This document shows, piece by piece, positions 52,181-60,788 of a DNA stretch of 64,000 nucleotides (its first letter is position 1; every line of letters starts with the position of its first letter). A program made the position numbers and the translations under genes. The stretch is from Cyclobacteriaceae bacterium (GTDB lineage Bacteria; Bacteroidota; Bacteroidia; Cytophagales; Cyclobacteriaceae). The notes below the pieces were generated by a model. It ran no database searches. It saw only the letters and a list, made by a program, of their open reading frames with translations, and was not told the origin of the DNA. The stretch is taken from NCBI GenBank assembly GCA_016786495.1, contig JAEUUJ010000049.1, positions 62,001-126,000 on the forward strand, written 5' to 3'.

Positions 52181-53755
52181 TTAATGACTCTCTTCTGAAA
52201 TTTTTTGGATGGTTTGCTTGTCCATTTTTTTGGTCTTCAGAAAAAACACGAGCGGAAGAACAAGCAGAAAGAACAATCCGATCAGTTTGAAACCGTCCAG
52301 GTATGCAAGCAAAAATCCCTGCTTCGTGATTGCCAGATCAAGGAACTTATAACTCAGCGTGGTAGCGGTTGACGGATCTGCTCCGCGGCTGATGGCTCCG
52401 GCAGTATAGTTTGCCAGACGCTCGGCCATGAGCGGATCGGAAGCTTGCAGATTAGAGACAAGATCGGTGCGATGAACCACATACCGGTTATTGACGTAGG
52501 TATTCATCACCGCAATACCGAACGCACCTCCCAACTGACGGATCATGTTAGTAAGCGCAATCCCAGACGACATCTCCTGCGGCTTCAGCCCGACTACCGC
52601 CTGGTTAATCAGCGGTACAGTAAGGCATGCTGTTCCGACTCCGCGTAAAATCTGCGGGAAGGTGAAAAAAGTAAGCCCCGCATCCGGATTCGCCAGCGAG
52701 GAAGTGTACCCATGAAATATAAATGCAATGCATCCGATCACCACGTAGTAAACAGGCGACAATCCCGCCTGCAAGGTTCGTCCGATGATGGGCATACACA
52801 CAATGGCGATCAATGCTCCCGGCACAAGTCCGAACCCTGCATCGGTAGGCGTGTAGCCGAGAATGCGTTGCACCAGCACCGGGAAAATGAATACCGAACC
52901 AAACAGTCCGAATCCCAATACGAAGGTCAGCACGTTACTCGCGACAAGATTTTGACTTTTCCAGACACGCAGGTTGATCAAAGGCTCTTTAATGGTCAGC
53001 TGCCGGTATACAAACGAGACCAGTCCGATGACGGCAAGAAAAGTCAGGATAACAATGGTGCGGTCTTCAAACCAGTCTTCCGACTGCCCTTTTTCAAGAA
53101 CATACTGCAGGCTCCCTATTCCGAGAACGAGAAACAAGATACCCGAGTAATCAATCTTTACATTTTTACGGTTATCGAGTTGTTCTTGTGTATCATCAGG
53201 AACAAAACGGTATGCGAGCAATGCAGCAACAATCCCGAACGGAATGTTAATATCAAAGATCAGCGGCCACGAATAGTTATCAACAATGATACCGCCCAAC
53301 GTGGGGCCGATGGTTGGTCCGAGTACGATACCCATTCCAAACATACCCGCGGCCATCGGACGTTTCTCCGGCTCGAAGGCATCAAACAAAATCGCCTGCG
53401 AGGTAGACAACAAAGCTCCTCCACCGATTCCCTGAATAAATCTCCAGATAATCAGCAAGAGAAGACTGTCGGCATTGCCACACATGTAGGAGGCTACCGT
53501 AAAAAGTACAATCGAGGCCAGATAGTATTTCTTACGGCCAAACAACCGCGCAAAGAAGCCCGTGAGCGGGATGATGATCACGTTCGCAATCGCATAGGCG
53601 GTAATTACCCACGAAGTATCCTCAATGGTTGCTCCGAGATTTCCGCTGATGTCGGCCAACGCCACGTTCACGATTGACGTATCAATCAGCTCCATGATCG
53701 CTGCGGAGATCGTGGTCAGAACAATAATGACACGCGCAATTCCTTTCAGCGCCAT
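52181..53755 (-). CDS. DHA2-family (EmrB/QacA-type) MFS efflux permease
   Basis: A 524-residue permease with about 14 membrane helices. Motif D1 is LIDTSIVNVALADISGNLGATIEDTSWVITAYAIANVIIIPLTGFFARLFGRKK. The antiporter motif C is MFGMGIVLGPTIGPTLGGIIVDNYSWPLIFDINIPFG. These mark drug:H+ antiporters that work with HlyD and TolC partners. It lies 2 bases downstream of the HlyD gene. The substrate is unknown, probably hydrophobic drugs or cations. Confidence 0.94.
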   Translation of the reverse strand: MALKGIARVIIVLTTISAAIMELIDTSIVNVALADISGNLGATIEDTSWVITAYAIANVIIIPLTGFFARLFGRKKYYLASIVLFTVASYMCGNADSLLLLIIWRFIQGIGGGALLSTSQAILFDAFEPEKRPMAAGMFGMGIVLGPTIGPTLGGIIVDNYSWPLIFDINIPFGIVAALLAYRFVPDDTQEQLDNRKNVKIDYSGILFLVLGIGSLQYVLEKGQSEDWFEDRTIVILTFLAVIGLVSFVYRQLTIKEPLINLRVWKSQNLVASNVLTFVLGFGLFGSVFIFPVLVQRILGYTPTDAGFGLVPGALIAIVCMPIIGRTLQAGLSPVYYVVIGCIAFIFHGYTSSLANPDAGLTFFTFPQILRGVGTACLTVPLINQAVVGLKPQEMSSGIALTNMIRQLGGAFGIAVMNTYVNNRYVVHRTDLVSNLQASDPLMAERLANYTAGAISRGADPSTATTLSYKFLDLAITKQGFLLAYLDGFKLIGLFFLLVLPLVFFLKTKKMDKQTIQKISEESH

Positions 53756-53757
53756 AC

Positions 53758-54798
53758 TTACTTCACGTTAACCTCTACCTCCACGCTCAGGCCCGCACGC
53801 AAAATGTTTTTGTATTCTGCTGCATTAACGATGTCGATTTTAACAGGGATGCGCTGCGTAACCTTTACAAAATTCCCGGTTGAGTTGTCGGCTGGCAACA
53901 ACGCAAACTTGGAACCAGTTGCCTGACTAAACGCGGAAATTTTACCCTTCAACTCCACATCCGGGTAGCCGTCAATGTTAATATCAACCTCCTGCCCTTC
54001 TCTCATTTTTTCAAGCTGCGTTTCTTTGAAGTTCGCTACAACCCAAAACGACTCGGAGTTAACGATGGAGAATAACGGAGCGCCCGCCTGCACGAACTGA
54101 CCTTTTTCAATGGTACGTTTTCCGATGCGACCGGAAATCGGTGCCGTTATCCGGCAGTAACTCAATTTCAGTTGTGCCTGGTCATAAGCAGCCTTGCGGG
54201 TTTCGATAAGTGCTTTCACTTTTTGAATCTGCGCTTCCGCGATCGCAACTTGTGTAGACGCCAGGTTAATCTGGTCACGGTTCGCCGTGTATTGTTTGCT
54301 GGCCGCGTCATAGTTCGAGCGACTGTCTTCAAGCTGCTTGGTTGTAATCGCTCCTTCCTTCAGCAATGCCTCATCGCGGGCGAAATCCGCTTTGGCTTTA
54401 TTCAATCGCGTTAGCTGGACATCGGCATTGGCGGAAGCAAGTTTTTTATTGGCGAGTGCGTTTTGATAACCCGCCTGCGCATTCGCTTCGTCAGCGCGGG
54501 CATTCATCCAGTCGGCTTTTGCCTGTGTGGCCGCAAGCGCGTACTCGGCATCGTCAATTTTAATAATGGTTTGATCGGCCGATACCTGACCGTAGTCATC
54601 AACTCCTAAAGAGTCGATGTATCCCGCAACGCGGGAGATTACCGGCACGGACCGCGATTCAATCTGTGCGTTGTCAGTCGTTTCATATTTCAGGTTATGC
54701 AGAAGCGAGCGAATACCAAAAAAAGCAGCCACAGCCACAATTCCGATGATGATGAACAAAACCCTGCTTTTCTTTCGGGGAGGATTGGTGTTTTCCAT
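53758..54798 (-). CDS. HlyD/EmrA-type membrane fusion protein
   Basis: About 346 residues from ATG 54798 (MENTNPPRKKSRVLFIIIGIV), with one N-terminal membrane anchor. The lipoyl/barrel-sandwich halves (SVPVISRVAGYIDSLGVDDYGQVSADQTIIKID; and LKLSYCRITAPISGRIGKRTIEKGQFVQAG) flank a long coiled coil (about 90-200), and a beta-barrel domain follows (WVVANFKETQLEKMREGQEVDINID). It bridges the permease and TolC. A longer frame to 54822 adds eight residues and overlaps the promoter, so it is not used. Confidence 0.93.
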   Translation of the reverse strand: MENTNPPRKKSRVLFIIIGIVAVAAFFGIRSLLHNLKYETTDNAQIESRSVPVISRVAGYIDSLGVDDYGQVSADQTIIKIDDAEYALAATQAKADWMNARADEANAQAGYQNALANKKLASANADVQLTRLNKAKADFARDEALLKEGAITTKQLEDSRSNYDAASKQYTANRDQINLASTQVAIAEAQIQKVKALIETRKAAYDQAQLKLSYCRITAPISGRIGKRTIEKGQFVQAGAPLFSIVNSESFWVVANFKETQLEKMREGQEVDINIDGYPDVELKGKISAFSQATGSKFALLPADNSTGNFVKVTQRIPVKIDIVNAAEYKNILRAGLSVEVEVNVK

Positions 54799-54819
54799 AG
54801 TCGATTTAAAATTACGGGG

Positions 54820-54866
54820 CAAAAGTAAACTTGGTTGACTATTAAAGTCAACCGTGTTGACTATTA
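54820..54866. promoter_or_regulatory. MarR-type operator over divergent promoters of the efflux operon and marR
   Basis: GGTTGACT (54833-54840) and AGTCAACC (54846-54853) form a perfect inverted repeat with a 5-base centre. GTTGACTATTA occurs at 54834-54844 and again at 54856-54866, 22 bases apart (two helical turns). On the minus strand TACTTTTG (54827-54820) is a perfect -7 element for the HlyD gene, with TTG of the operator about 21 bases upstream. Binding should block both promoters. Confidence 0.75.
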
Positions 54867-54883
54867 TTTTTTTATTACCTTTG
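54857..54883 (+). promoter_or_regulatory. Bacteroidota-type promoter of marR
   Basis: TAccTTTG at 54876-54883 is a perfect -7 element. The -33 TTG (54857-54859) lies 16 bases upstream inside the second operator half-site, so repression by occupancy of that site is expected. The GTG start is five bases downstream of the -7 element. Confidence 0.65.
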
Positions 54884-54887
54884 AGCC

Positions 54888-55385
54888 GTGAAAACAGTCT
54901 CTAAACCAAGTTTGGATCAACTCCTGGCGGATACCGAATACGTCAAGAAGGAAAACTGGGGGAAGATTCTGGCTATTTCCAAGCGTCAGTTTGACGAATG
55001 GGCTACCCGCCGGCTTGCAGATTTTGGATACTCCGATTTTAAAATGGTGTACATGCCCGTGCTCATGAACATCCGTCCGGAAGGCACTAACAACAACGAA
55101 CTTGCCGCTCACGCCCGGGTAACCAAACAGGCCATGAGCAAAGTTGCACGCGAACTGCAGGAAATGGGCTACATCAAAGCAAAAACATCACCTGAAGATA
55201 AACGCATCACCATCTTTTCGTTGACCGATCGGGGTAAGAAACTTGTGATTGAGGCCCGACTATGTGTGAAAGAACTGATGGATTTGTTCAGGGGTGAATT
55301 CGGAAAGGAAGAGTTAGACCGCACGATGAACACCATGTTGCGCATAATCGATTTTATGGAGCGTGAAGTAAACGCCAAAAAATGA
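54888..55385 (+). CDS. MarR family transcriptional regulator
   Basis: A 165-residue winged-helix regulator starting at GTG 54888. DNA-binding core: TNNNELAAHARVTKQAMSKVARELQEMGYIKAKTSPEDKRITIFSLTDRGKKLV (about 65-125), with the wing D-K-R pattern typical of MarR. N- and C-terminal helices form the dimer interface. It is divergent from the efflux operon and its promoter overlaps the shared operator, so it is probably an autoregulated repressor released by the pump's substrates. The last four bases overlap the methyltransferase gene (ATGA), an odd coupling to an rRNA enzyme. Confidence 0.9.
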   Translation: MKTVSKPSLDQLLADTEYVKKENWGKILAISKRQFDEWATRRLADFGYSDFKMVYMPVLMNIRPEGTNNNELAAHARVTKQAMSKVARELQEMGYIKAKTSPEDKRITIFSLTDRGKKLVIEARLCVKELMDLFRGEFGKEELDRTMNTMLRIIDFMEREVNAKK

Positions 55386-56731
55386 GCGTTGTGCTTCCGG
55401 CTGCCTTTGAAGATCGCTTAAAGCCAGTACTAGGCACCGAATGGAACGCGTTTGTTCAGGCGTTGAAAGAACCTGCACCCACCAGCATCCGCATCAATCC
55501 CTACAAAAATAGTTTTGCTGAAGGAAGTAACATTCCATGGACAAGCTTCGGAAAATATTTAACCGAACGACCTAAGTTCACACTCGACCCAACGTTTCAT
55601 GCCGGTGCCTATTATGTGCAGGAAGCCAGCTCAATGTTTCTCGAACAGGCACTGAAGCAAACAACCGATCTCACAAAAAAATTAAACGTGCTTGACGTCT
55701 CCGCTGCGCCCGGTGGAAAGTCGACACACCTGTTAAGTCTGCTGAGCCGCGAAAGTTTACTGATCGCCAACGAAGTGATTCGTTCACGCGCGACTATCCT
55801 GGCCGAAAACATTCAGAAGTGGGGTTGCAGCAATGCCATAGTTACCAACAATGATCCGGAAGATTTTAGCCGCTTAAGCGGATTCTTTGACGTGTTGGTG
55901 GTAGATGCACCGTGTTCGGGGGAAGGATTATTTCGGAAAGATCCCGAAGCGATGAAAGAATGGTCGCCCGAAAATGTTGACCTGTGCAGAAAACGGCAAC
56001 GCAGAATTCTGGCAGACGTATGGCCCGCGCTGAAAGAAGAGGGCGTGTTGATTTACTCAACCTGCACGTACAACCGCTTCGAGAATGAAGAAACCATGCA
56101 ATGGCTTCGGGAACAACAGGACGCAGAATCGCTCGAACTAAAAACGGAAGACAACTGGGGAATTGATCATGTTCACGAAAACGGGATTCATGGCTATCAT
56201 TTTTATCCCCATAAAGTAAAAGGTGAAGGTTTTTTCCTGTCGGTGATCCGGAAGAAAAGCGCCACGCAAGGAGTCAGTTTAAAAGCGCGCAAAGGCTTAA
56301 ATCCACCCGCGAAAAAAATTGAAGATCAGCTAAGTGCCTGGACTACCGTGACCGAACCGCAGTTTTTCACCTGGAATGAAACCGCGTTGGTAATCCCGGG
56401 TTCGTTATACAAAGAGACAGCCTTTCTGCTCGATCATCTCAAGTTCGTTCAGGCGGGCACAGCCCTTGCGACCCTCAAACACGACAAACTAATACCCGAA
56501 CATGCTGCTGCTCTTGCAGTGGACCTGAATAAAGATCATTTCAAGCAGCTTGAAGTAACGGAAGATGATGCGTTACGGTATTTGCGGAAAGAACCGATGC
56601 AGATACAATCCACCGGAAAAGGATATGCGCTGGTGATGTTCAACGGCCTGCCGCTGGGTTGGGTAAACATGCTTGACAATCGCATGAATAACCTTTACCC
56701 GAAAGAGTGGAGAATAAGAATGGCCGGCTGA
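55382..56731 (+). CDS. RsmF/NOL1-NOP2-Sun family RNA (cytosine-5) methyltransferase
   Basis: A 449-residue protein. The SAM-binding domain (about 80-310) has DVSAAPGGKSTHLLSLL, VDAPCSGEGLFRKDPEAMKEWS and GVLIYSTCTYNRFENEET. The two motif cysteines (PCSGEG and STCTY) are the catalytic and release Cys of m5C methyltransferases. The C-terminal part (about 320-449) resembles the RsmF/YebU extension including a PUA-like region (FNGLPLGWVNMLDNRMNNLYPKEWRI). E. coli RsmF modifies 16S rRNA C1407; the exact target here is inferred. Confidence 0.9.
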   Translation: MSVVLPAAFEDRLKPVLGTEWNAFVQALKEPAPTSIRINPYKNSFAEGSNIPWTSFGKYLTERPKFTLDPTFHAGAYYVQEASSMFLEQALKQTTDLTKKLNVLDVSAAPGGKSTHLLSLLSRESLLIANEVIRSRATILAENIQKWGCSNAIVTNNDPEDFSRLSGFFDVLVVDAPCSGEGLFRKDPEAMKEWSPENVDLCRKRQRRILADVWPALKEEGVLIYSTCTYNRFENEETMQWLREQQDAESLELKTEDNWGIDHVHENGIHGYHFYPHKVKGEGFFLSVIRKKSATQGVSLKARKGLNPPAKKIEDQLSAWTTVTEPQFFTWNETALVIPGSLYKETAFLLDHLKFVQAGTALATLKHDKLIPEHAAALAVDLNKDHFKQLEVTEDDALRYLRKEPMQIQSTGKGYALVMFNGLPLGWVNMLDNRMNNLYPKEWRIRMAG

Positions 56732-56793
56732 TTCCAGCACGGCCATCTTCCTAAAAAAAACCAACCCACAAACTCAACAAGCCAACAGTTTCA

Positions 56794-57933
56794 TTACCAC
56801 GCCTGAATAATCTCAATGATCGTATCCGGCAGTTCAACGCCCGCAAAGAATATCCCCACACAAAGTACTTTCTGATAATAGTTCGCTTTACCCATGGCCA
56901 GCGGTAAAGAGCTTACCGATAGAGCCGCAAAGCCGATCGCAAAGATGGCGGTCATCAGCAACACCGCTAACGGAGATGTTAAAAACAGAACTCCCGCAAT
57001 GGCCAGCATGGTAGCCACCGCACTTACCCAGAATGATTTCTTTAGTCCGTACGTATTTACCATCGAGCTGAACGGGATCGACAGGATTGCAGAAATAATC
57101 AAAATTCCAACCGCGATGATTTTACTGTTCCCGCTGGGAAACAATACCGACAGCTTGTTGTGCATCACCTGCGGAAATATTTCAAACAAAACTGCCGTGG
57201 CAATGCCGAGCACAATTCCCAAAAACAAAATGTAGCTGTACTGTGACTTTTGCGTATCCAGTTTGAAAGAGGCCATCGCCTTGTTACCCGAGTTGTTAAA
57301 AAGACTCAAGGAATTCCGCTTCAACGCGTAGCCGGATAAAAACACAATCACACCTCCGCTGATAAACGTGATCGGGGCACCGAGGTAGTCAATAATGTCT
57401 ACGATTACAGGCTCGAGGGCATACAACAGGTTACCCACAATGGTCAGCACGGCCATGGCACGGGGAAGTTTCTCTACCGGGATAAACGTTTCAATCGTTG
57501 AGATCGCCGGGCTGGTGAAAATGCTCATCGCGATGAGCCATAAGATGATTAACACCGGAAGTACCCATTTGAAGATTTCGCCCGGATCGCCCAGCAACGT
57601 AAACGCCACCGCCATAAAAATCATCGCAGCGAAGCTCATCCCTGCACTGATCACCGGGATCCGGCTGCCGCGTTCAAACCGATACCGGTCTCCGATTCTT
57701 CCGGCAATGGGTGGCGTTACCACAAGGATTATCCCCTGGGCTACGGTTAATAAAAACGTAAATTCTGTGAAGCTGAACTTGACGAGCAGCTTGGGTTGAT
57801 AGTTCTGATAGGCAATCCAGCCAATCACCACCGAAGCATACAAAGCTGTGAGGCTCCAGAGTTGCTTCCATTCAATATTCAGTGGCTTGCTTTCGTTAGT
57901 TGTGCTGTTTTCAAGGGTTAAGCTACTTTCCAT
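56794..57933 (-). CDS. MFS transporter
   Basis: A 379-residue permease with about 11-12 membrane helices. LWSLTALYASVVIGWIAYQNYQPKLLVKFSFTEFTFLLTVAQGIILVVTPPIAGRIGDRYRFERGSRIPVI contains the motif A-like GRIGDRYRFERGSR between helices 2 and 3. The middle has a charged cytosolic loop (KRNSLSLFNNSGNKAMASFKLDTQKSQ). The pattern is like the glycoside/oligosaccharide or SLC45-type sugar branch, but I cannot fix the substrate. It is divergent from valS. Confidence 0.85.
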   Translation of the reverse strand: MESSLTLENSTTNESKPLNIEWKQLWSLTALYASVVIGWIAYQNYQPKLLVKFSFTEFTFLLTVAQGIILVVTPPIAGRIGDRYRFERGSRIPVISAGMSFAAMIFMAVAFTLLGDPGEIFKWVLPVLIILWLIAMSIFTSPAISTIETFIPVEKLPRAMAVLTIVGNLLYALEPVIVDIIDYLGAPITFISGGVIVFLSGYALKRNSLSLFNNSGNKAMASFKLDTQKSQYSYILFLGIVLGIATAVLFEIFPQVMHNKLSVLFPSGNSKIIAVGILIISAILSIPFSSMVNTYGLKKSFWVSAVATMLAIAGVLFLTSPLAVLLMTAIFAIGFAALSVSSLPLAMGKANYYQKVLCVGIFFAGVELPDTIIEIIQAW

Positions 57934-58047
57934 TAGTTTCGTCTGGTTTTATCTAGTTAAACATACGAAACAGGTACAGCGCCCGGATTTCAAACCCCCG
58001 ATTTTTAGTGCATTTTCTGTATTTTTGCTGTCTGTTTCTTTTTAATC

Positions 58048-60726
58048 ATGTCATTATCAACCAAATACAATCCCTCCGAAGTAGAAGATAAATGGTACAA
58101 GCGCTGGATGGAAAAGCGTTTTTTCCATTCCGAGCCTAACCCGAACAAAGAGGCCTACACCATCGTGATCCCTCCGCCAAACGTGACGGGCGTTTTGCAC
58201 ATGGGCCACATGCTCAATAACACCATTCAGGATGTGTTGATCCGCAAAGCACGTATGCAGGGCAAGGAAGCATGCTGGGTTCCGGGTACTGACCACGCAT
58301 CGATCGCTACCGAGGCTAAGGTTGTGCAAATGTTGCGCGAGAAAAAGATTAAAAAGTCGGACCTCACACGCGATGAGTTTCTCACGTACGCATGGGAGTG
58401 GAAAGAAAAATATGGCGGCATTATCCTTGAGCAGTTAAAAAAACTGGGCGCTTCGTGCGACTGGGACCGTACCAGCTTTACGATGGACCCGGACTACTAC
58501 AAAGCCGTTATTCGTGTTTTTGTTGACCTGTATAATAAGAATTACATCTACCGCGGACTTCGCATGGTGAACTGGGACTGCGAAGCGCAGACTACGGTCT
58601 CGAACGAAGAGGTTTTATATAAAGAAGAAGGCGAGCGTTCTGTACTTTACTCGGTTCGCTACAAAGTAAAAGATACCGCAGATGAATGGATTACCATCGC
58701 TACGCAGCGTCCGGAAACCATTATGGGCGATGTGGCGATTGCCGTTAACCCTTCCGATGAGCGTTACAAAAATTTGGTAGGCAAAAAAATTCTGGTACCG
58801 TTTATCAACCGCGAGATTCCGGTTATTGCCGATGATTATGTGGATAAGACATTTGGTACAGGATGTTTAAAGGTTACCCCGGCCCACGACATTAACGACT
58901 ACGAAATCGGGCTGCGTCATAACCTTCCGGTGATTGATACCATTAACGATGACGGTACCATCAACGAAAAGAGCGAGCTTCCGAAATTCTTCGGCAAAGA
59001 TCGCTTCGTTGTTCGCAAGGAGATCGTGAAAGACCTGCGTGAAGCCGGTCATCTGGTAAAAGAAGAAGAGTTTGTTACGCGCATCGGCCGTTCGGAGAGA
59101 ACCAATTCGGTAATCGAACCGAAACTTTCGCTGCAGTGGTTCATCCGGATGAAAGAAATTTCAAAGAAGGCAGCTGAAGCCGTTGAAATCGATGACGTAG
59201 TATTGCATCCCGCAAAATTTAAAAATACATACCGTCACTGGATGGAGAACGTGCGCGACTGGTGCATCTCCCGTCAATTGTGGTGGGGACATCGTATTCC
59301 CGCATATTACTACGGCAGTGGTGAGAATGATTTTGTGGTAGCGGAAAGCGTACAGGAAGCAATTGCGCTGGCATCAAAAAAAGCCGGCAGAGCAATCACC
59401 GAAAAAGATTTAAAGCAGGATTCGGATGTGCTCGATACCTGGGCATCCTCATGGCTGTGGCCAATTGAGGTTTTCGGCGGGTTCAAAGATGAGTACTTCG
59501 ACAAAGCAACCGGAAAAATCAACGTAGCTAAAAACAAAGAACTCAGCTACTACTACCCTACCCAGGTACTGGTAACAGCTCCCGAGATTTTGTTCTTCTG
59601 GGTTGCCCGGATGATCATTGCAGGTTACGAGTACACCGGTCAAAAACCATTTACAGATGTGTATCTGACCGGTATTGTTCGCGATAAGCTGGGCAGAAAA
59701 ATGTCGAAGTCGTTGGGTAACTCACCTGACCCGCTTGACCTGATCGGCAACTTTGGTGCAGATGCCGTTCGCACGGGAATGCTGTTCAGCTCGCCTGCCG
59801 GGAACGATTTGCTGTACGATGAAAAACTGGTTGAACAGGGAAGAAACTTTGCCAACAAAATCTGGAATGCATTTCGACTGGTAAAAGGCTGGGAAGTGGA
59901 CGCATCGCTGAAGCAGCCTGCTGAAAACCCAACGGCCATCACGTGGTTTGAATCAAAACTGAACGCATCCCTTACCGAGCTGAACGACCATTTCGATAAG
60001 TTCAGAATGTCTGACGCTTTGCAAACGGTTTACAAACTTACGTGGGACGATTTCTGTGCCTGGTACCTGGAGATGATCAAGCCCGAATTTGGCAAGCCGA
60101 TCGATCAAGTGACCTACGATAAAACAGTTTCGTTGTTTGAAACCGTATTGAAAGTATTGCATCCGTTTATGCCGTTCATTACGGAAGAATTGTGGCACGA
60201 ACTGAAAGACCGCAAAGACGGGGAATATATCATTGTTGCTCAGTGGCCTGCCGCGGGTAAGTCAGACGAATCCATTTTGAAAGAAGCTGATTTCGCGTTT
60301 GAACTTGTAACACAAATAAGAAACATCAGGAATTCGAAAGGGCTATCACCGAAGGAAGCGTTAAAACTGCAAAGAAAGGAGTCAGAACAGAAGTTTGATC
60401 TTTTTATGGCGATTGTAAAGAAATTGTCAAACATTTCTGAAGTTAAGACAACAACCTCAACCACTACAGCTGGTCCATCGTTCTTAGTAAGAACTACAGA
60501 ATTCACAATCCCGTTGGAAGGCAAGATTGACGTTGCGAAAGAGCGTGAAGCTTTGCTGAAAGACATTGAATACCAAAAGGGCTTCATGGCTTCAGTTGAC
60601 AAAAAGCTATCCAACGAAAAGTTTGTGAACAGCGCCAAGCCGGAAGTCGTGGAAATGGAGCGCAAGAAAAAGGCTGATGCCGAAGCGAAAATTAAAGCGC
60701 TCGAGGAGAGTTTATCGCGGCTTTAA
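58048..60726 (+). CDS. valS: Valyl-tRNA synthetase
   Basis: An 892-residue class I synthetase. The HIGH motif is HMGH in PPPNVTGVLHMGHMLNN. An editing (CP1) domain occupies about 190-340 with TGCLKVTPAHDINDYEIG. The KMSKS motif is GRKMSKSLGNSPDPLDL. The anticodon-binding domain and the C-terminal coiled-coil arm (about 825-892; ALLKDIEYQKGFMASVDKKLSNEKFVN) are present. Length is normal for bacterial ValS. The neighbouring ald gene converges on it across a 60-base inverted repeat. Confidence 0.97.
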   Translation: MSLSTKYNPSEVEDKWYKRWMEKRFFHSEPNPNKEAYTIVIPPPNVTGVLHMGHMLNNTIQDVLIRKARMQGKEACWVPGTDHASIATEAKVVQMLREKKIKKSDLTRDEFLTYAWEWKEKYGGIILEQLKKLGASCDWDRTSFTMDPDYYKAVIRVFVDLYNKNYIYRGLRMVNWDCEAQTTVSNEEVLYKEEGERSVLYSVRYKVKDTADEWITIATQRPETIMGDVAIAVNPSDERYKNLVGKKILVPFINREIPVIADDYVDKTFGTGCLKVTPAHDINDYEIGLRHNLPVIDTINDDGTINEKSELPKFFGKDRFVVRKEIVKDLREAGHLVKEEEFVTRIGRSERTNSVIEPKLSLQWFIRMKEISKKAAEAVEIDDVVLHPAKFKNTYRHWMENVRDWCISRQLWWGHRIPAYYYGSGENDFVVAESVQEAIALASKKAGRAITEKDLKQDSDVLDTWASSWLWPIEVFGGFKDEYFDKATGKINVAKNKELSYYYPTQVLVTAPEILFFWVARMIIAGYEYTGQKPFTDVYLTGIVRDKLGRKMSKSLGNSPDPLDLIGNFGADAVRTGMLFSSPAGNDLLYDEKLVEQGRNFANKIWNAFRLVKGWEVDASLKQPAENPTAITWFESKLNASLTELNDHFDKFRMSDALQTVYKLTWDDFCAWYLEMIKPEFGKPIDQVTYDKTVSLFETVLKVLHPFMPFITEELWHELKDRKDGEYIIVAQWPAAGKSDESILKEADFAFELVTQIRNIRNSKGLSPKEALKLQRKESEQKFDLFMAIVKKLSNISEVKTTTSTTTAGPSFLVRTTEFTIPLEGKIDVAKEREALLKDIEYQKGFMASVDKKLSNEKFVNSAKPEVVEMERKKKADAEAKIKALEESLSRL

Positions 60727-60732
60727 GTTATC

Positions 60733-60788
60733 CGGTAATGGTTATCCGTTACATCCAGTAAACGACTATTAGCGGATAACCATTTACC
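60733..60788. repeat. Inverted repeat between convergent valS and ald
   Basis: GGTAATGGTTATCCG (60733-60748 region) is complementary to CGGATAACCATTTACC (60773-60788) over 15 pairs with one bulged base; the inner 11 are perfect. It is bidirectional and lacks a T-run, so it may be a weak terminator or an mRNA 3'-end stabiliser. Confidence 0.6.

Noticed and set aside
52712-53677. 321-codon plus-strand frame opposite the MFS permease gene
   Set aside because: Composition is that of an antisense shadow (runs of R, D, Q, H), and the permease on the other strand has clear family motifs.
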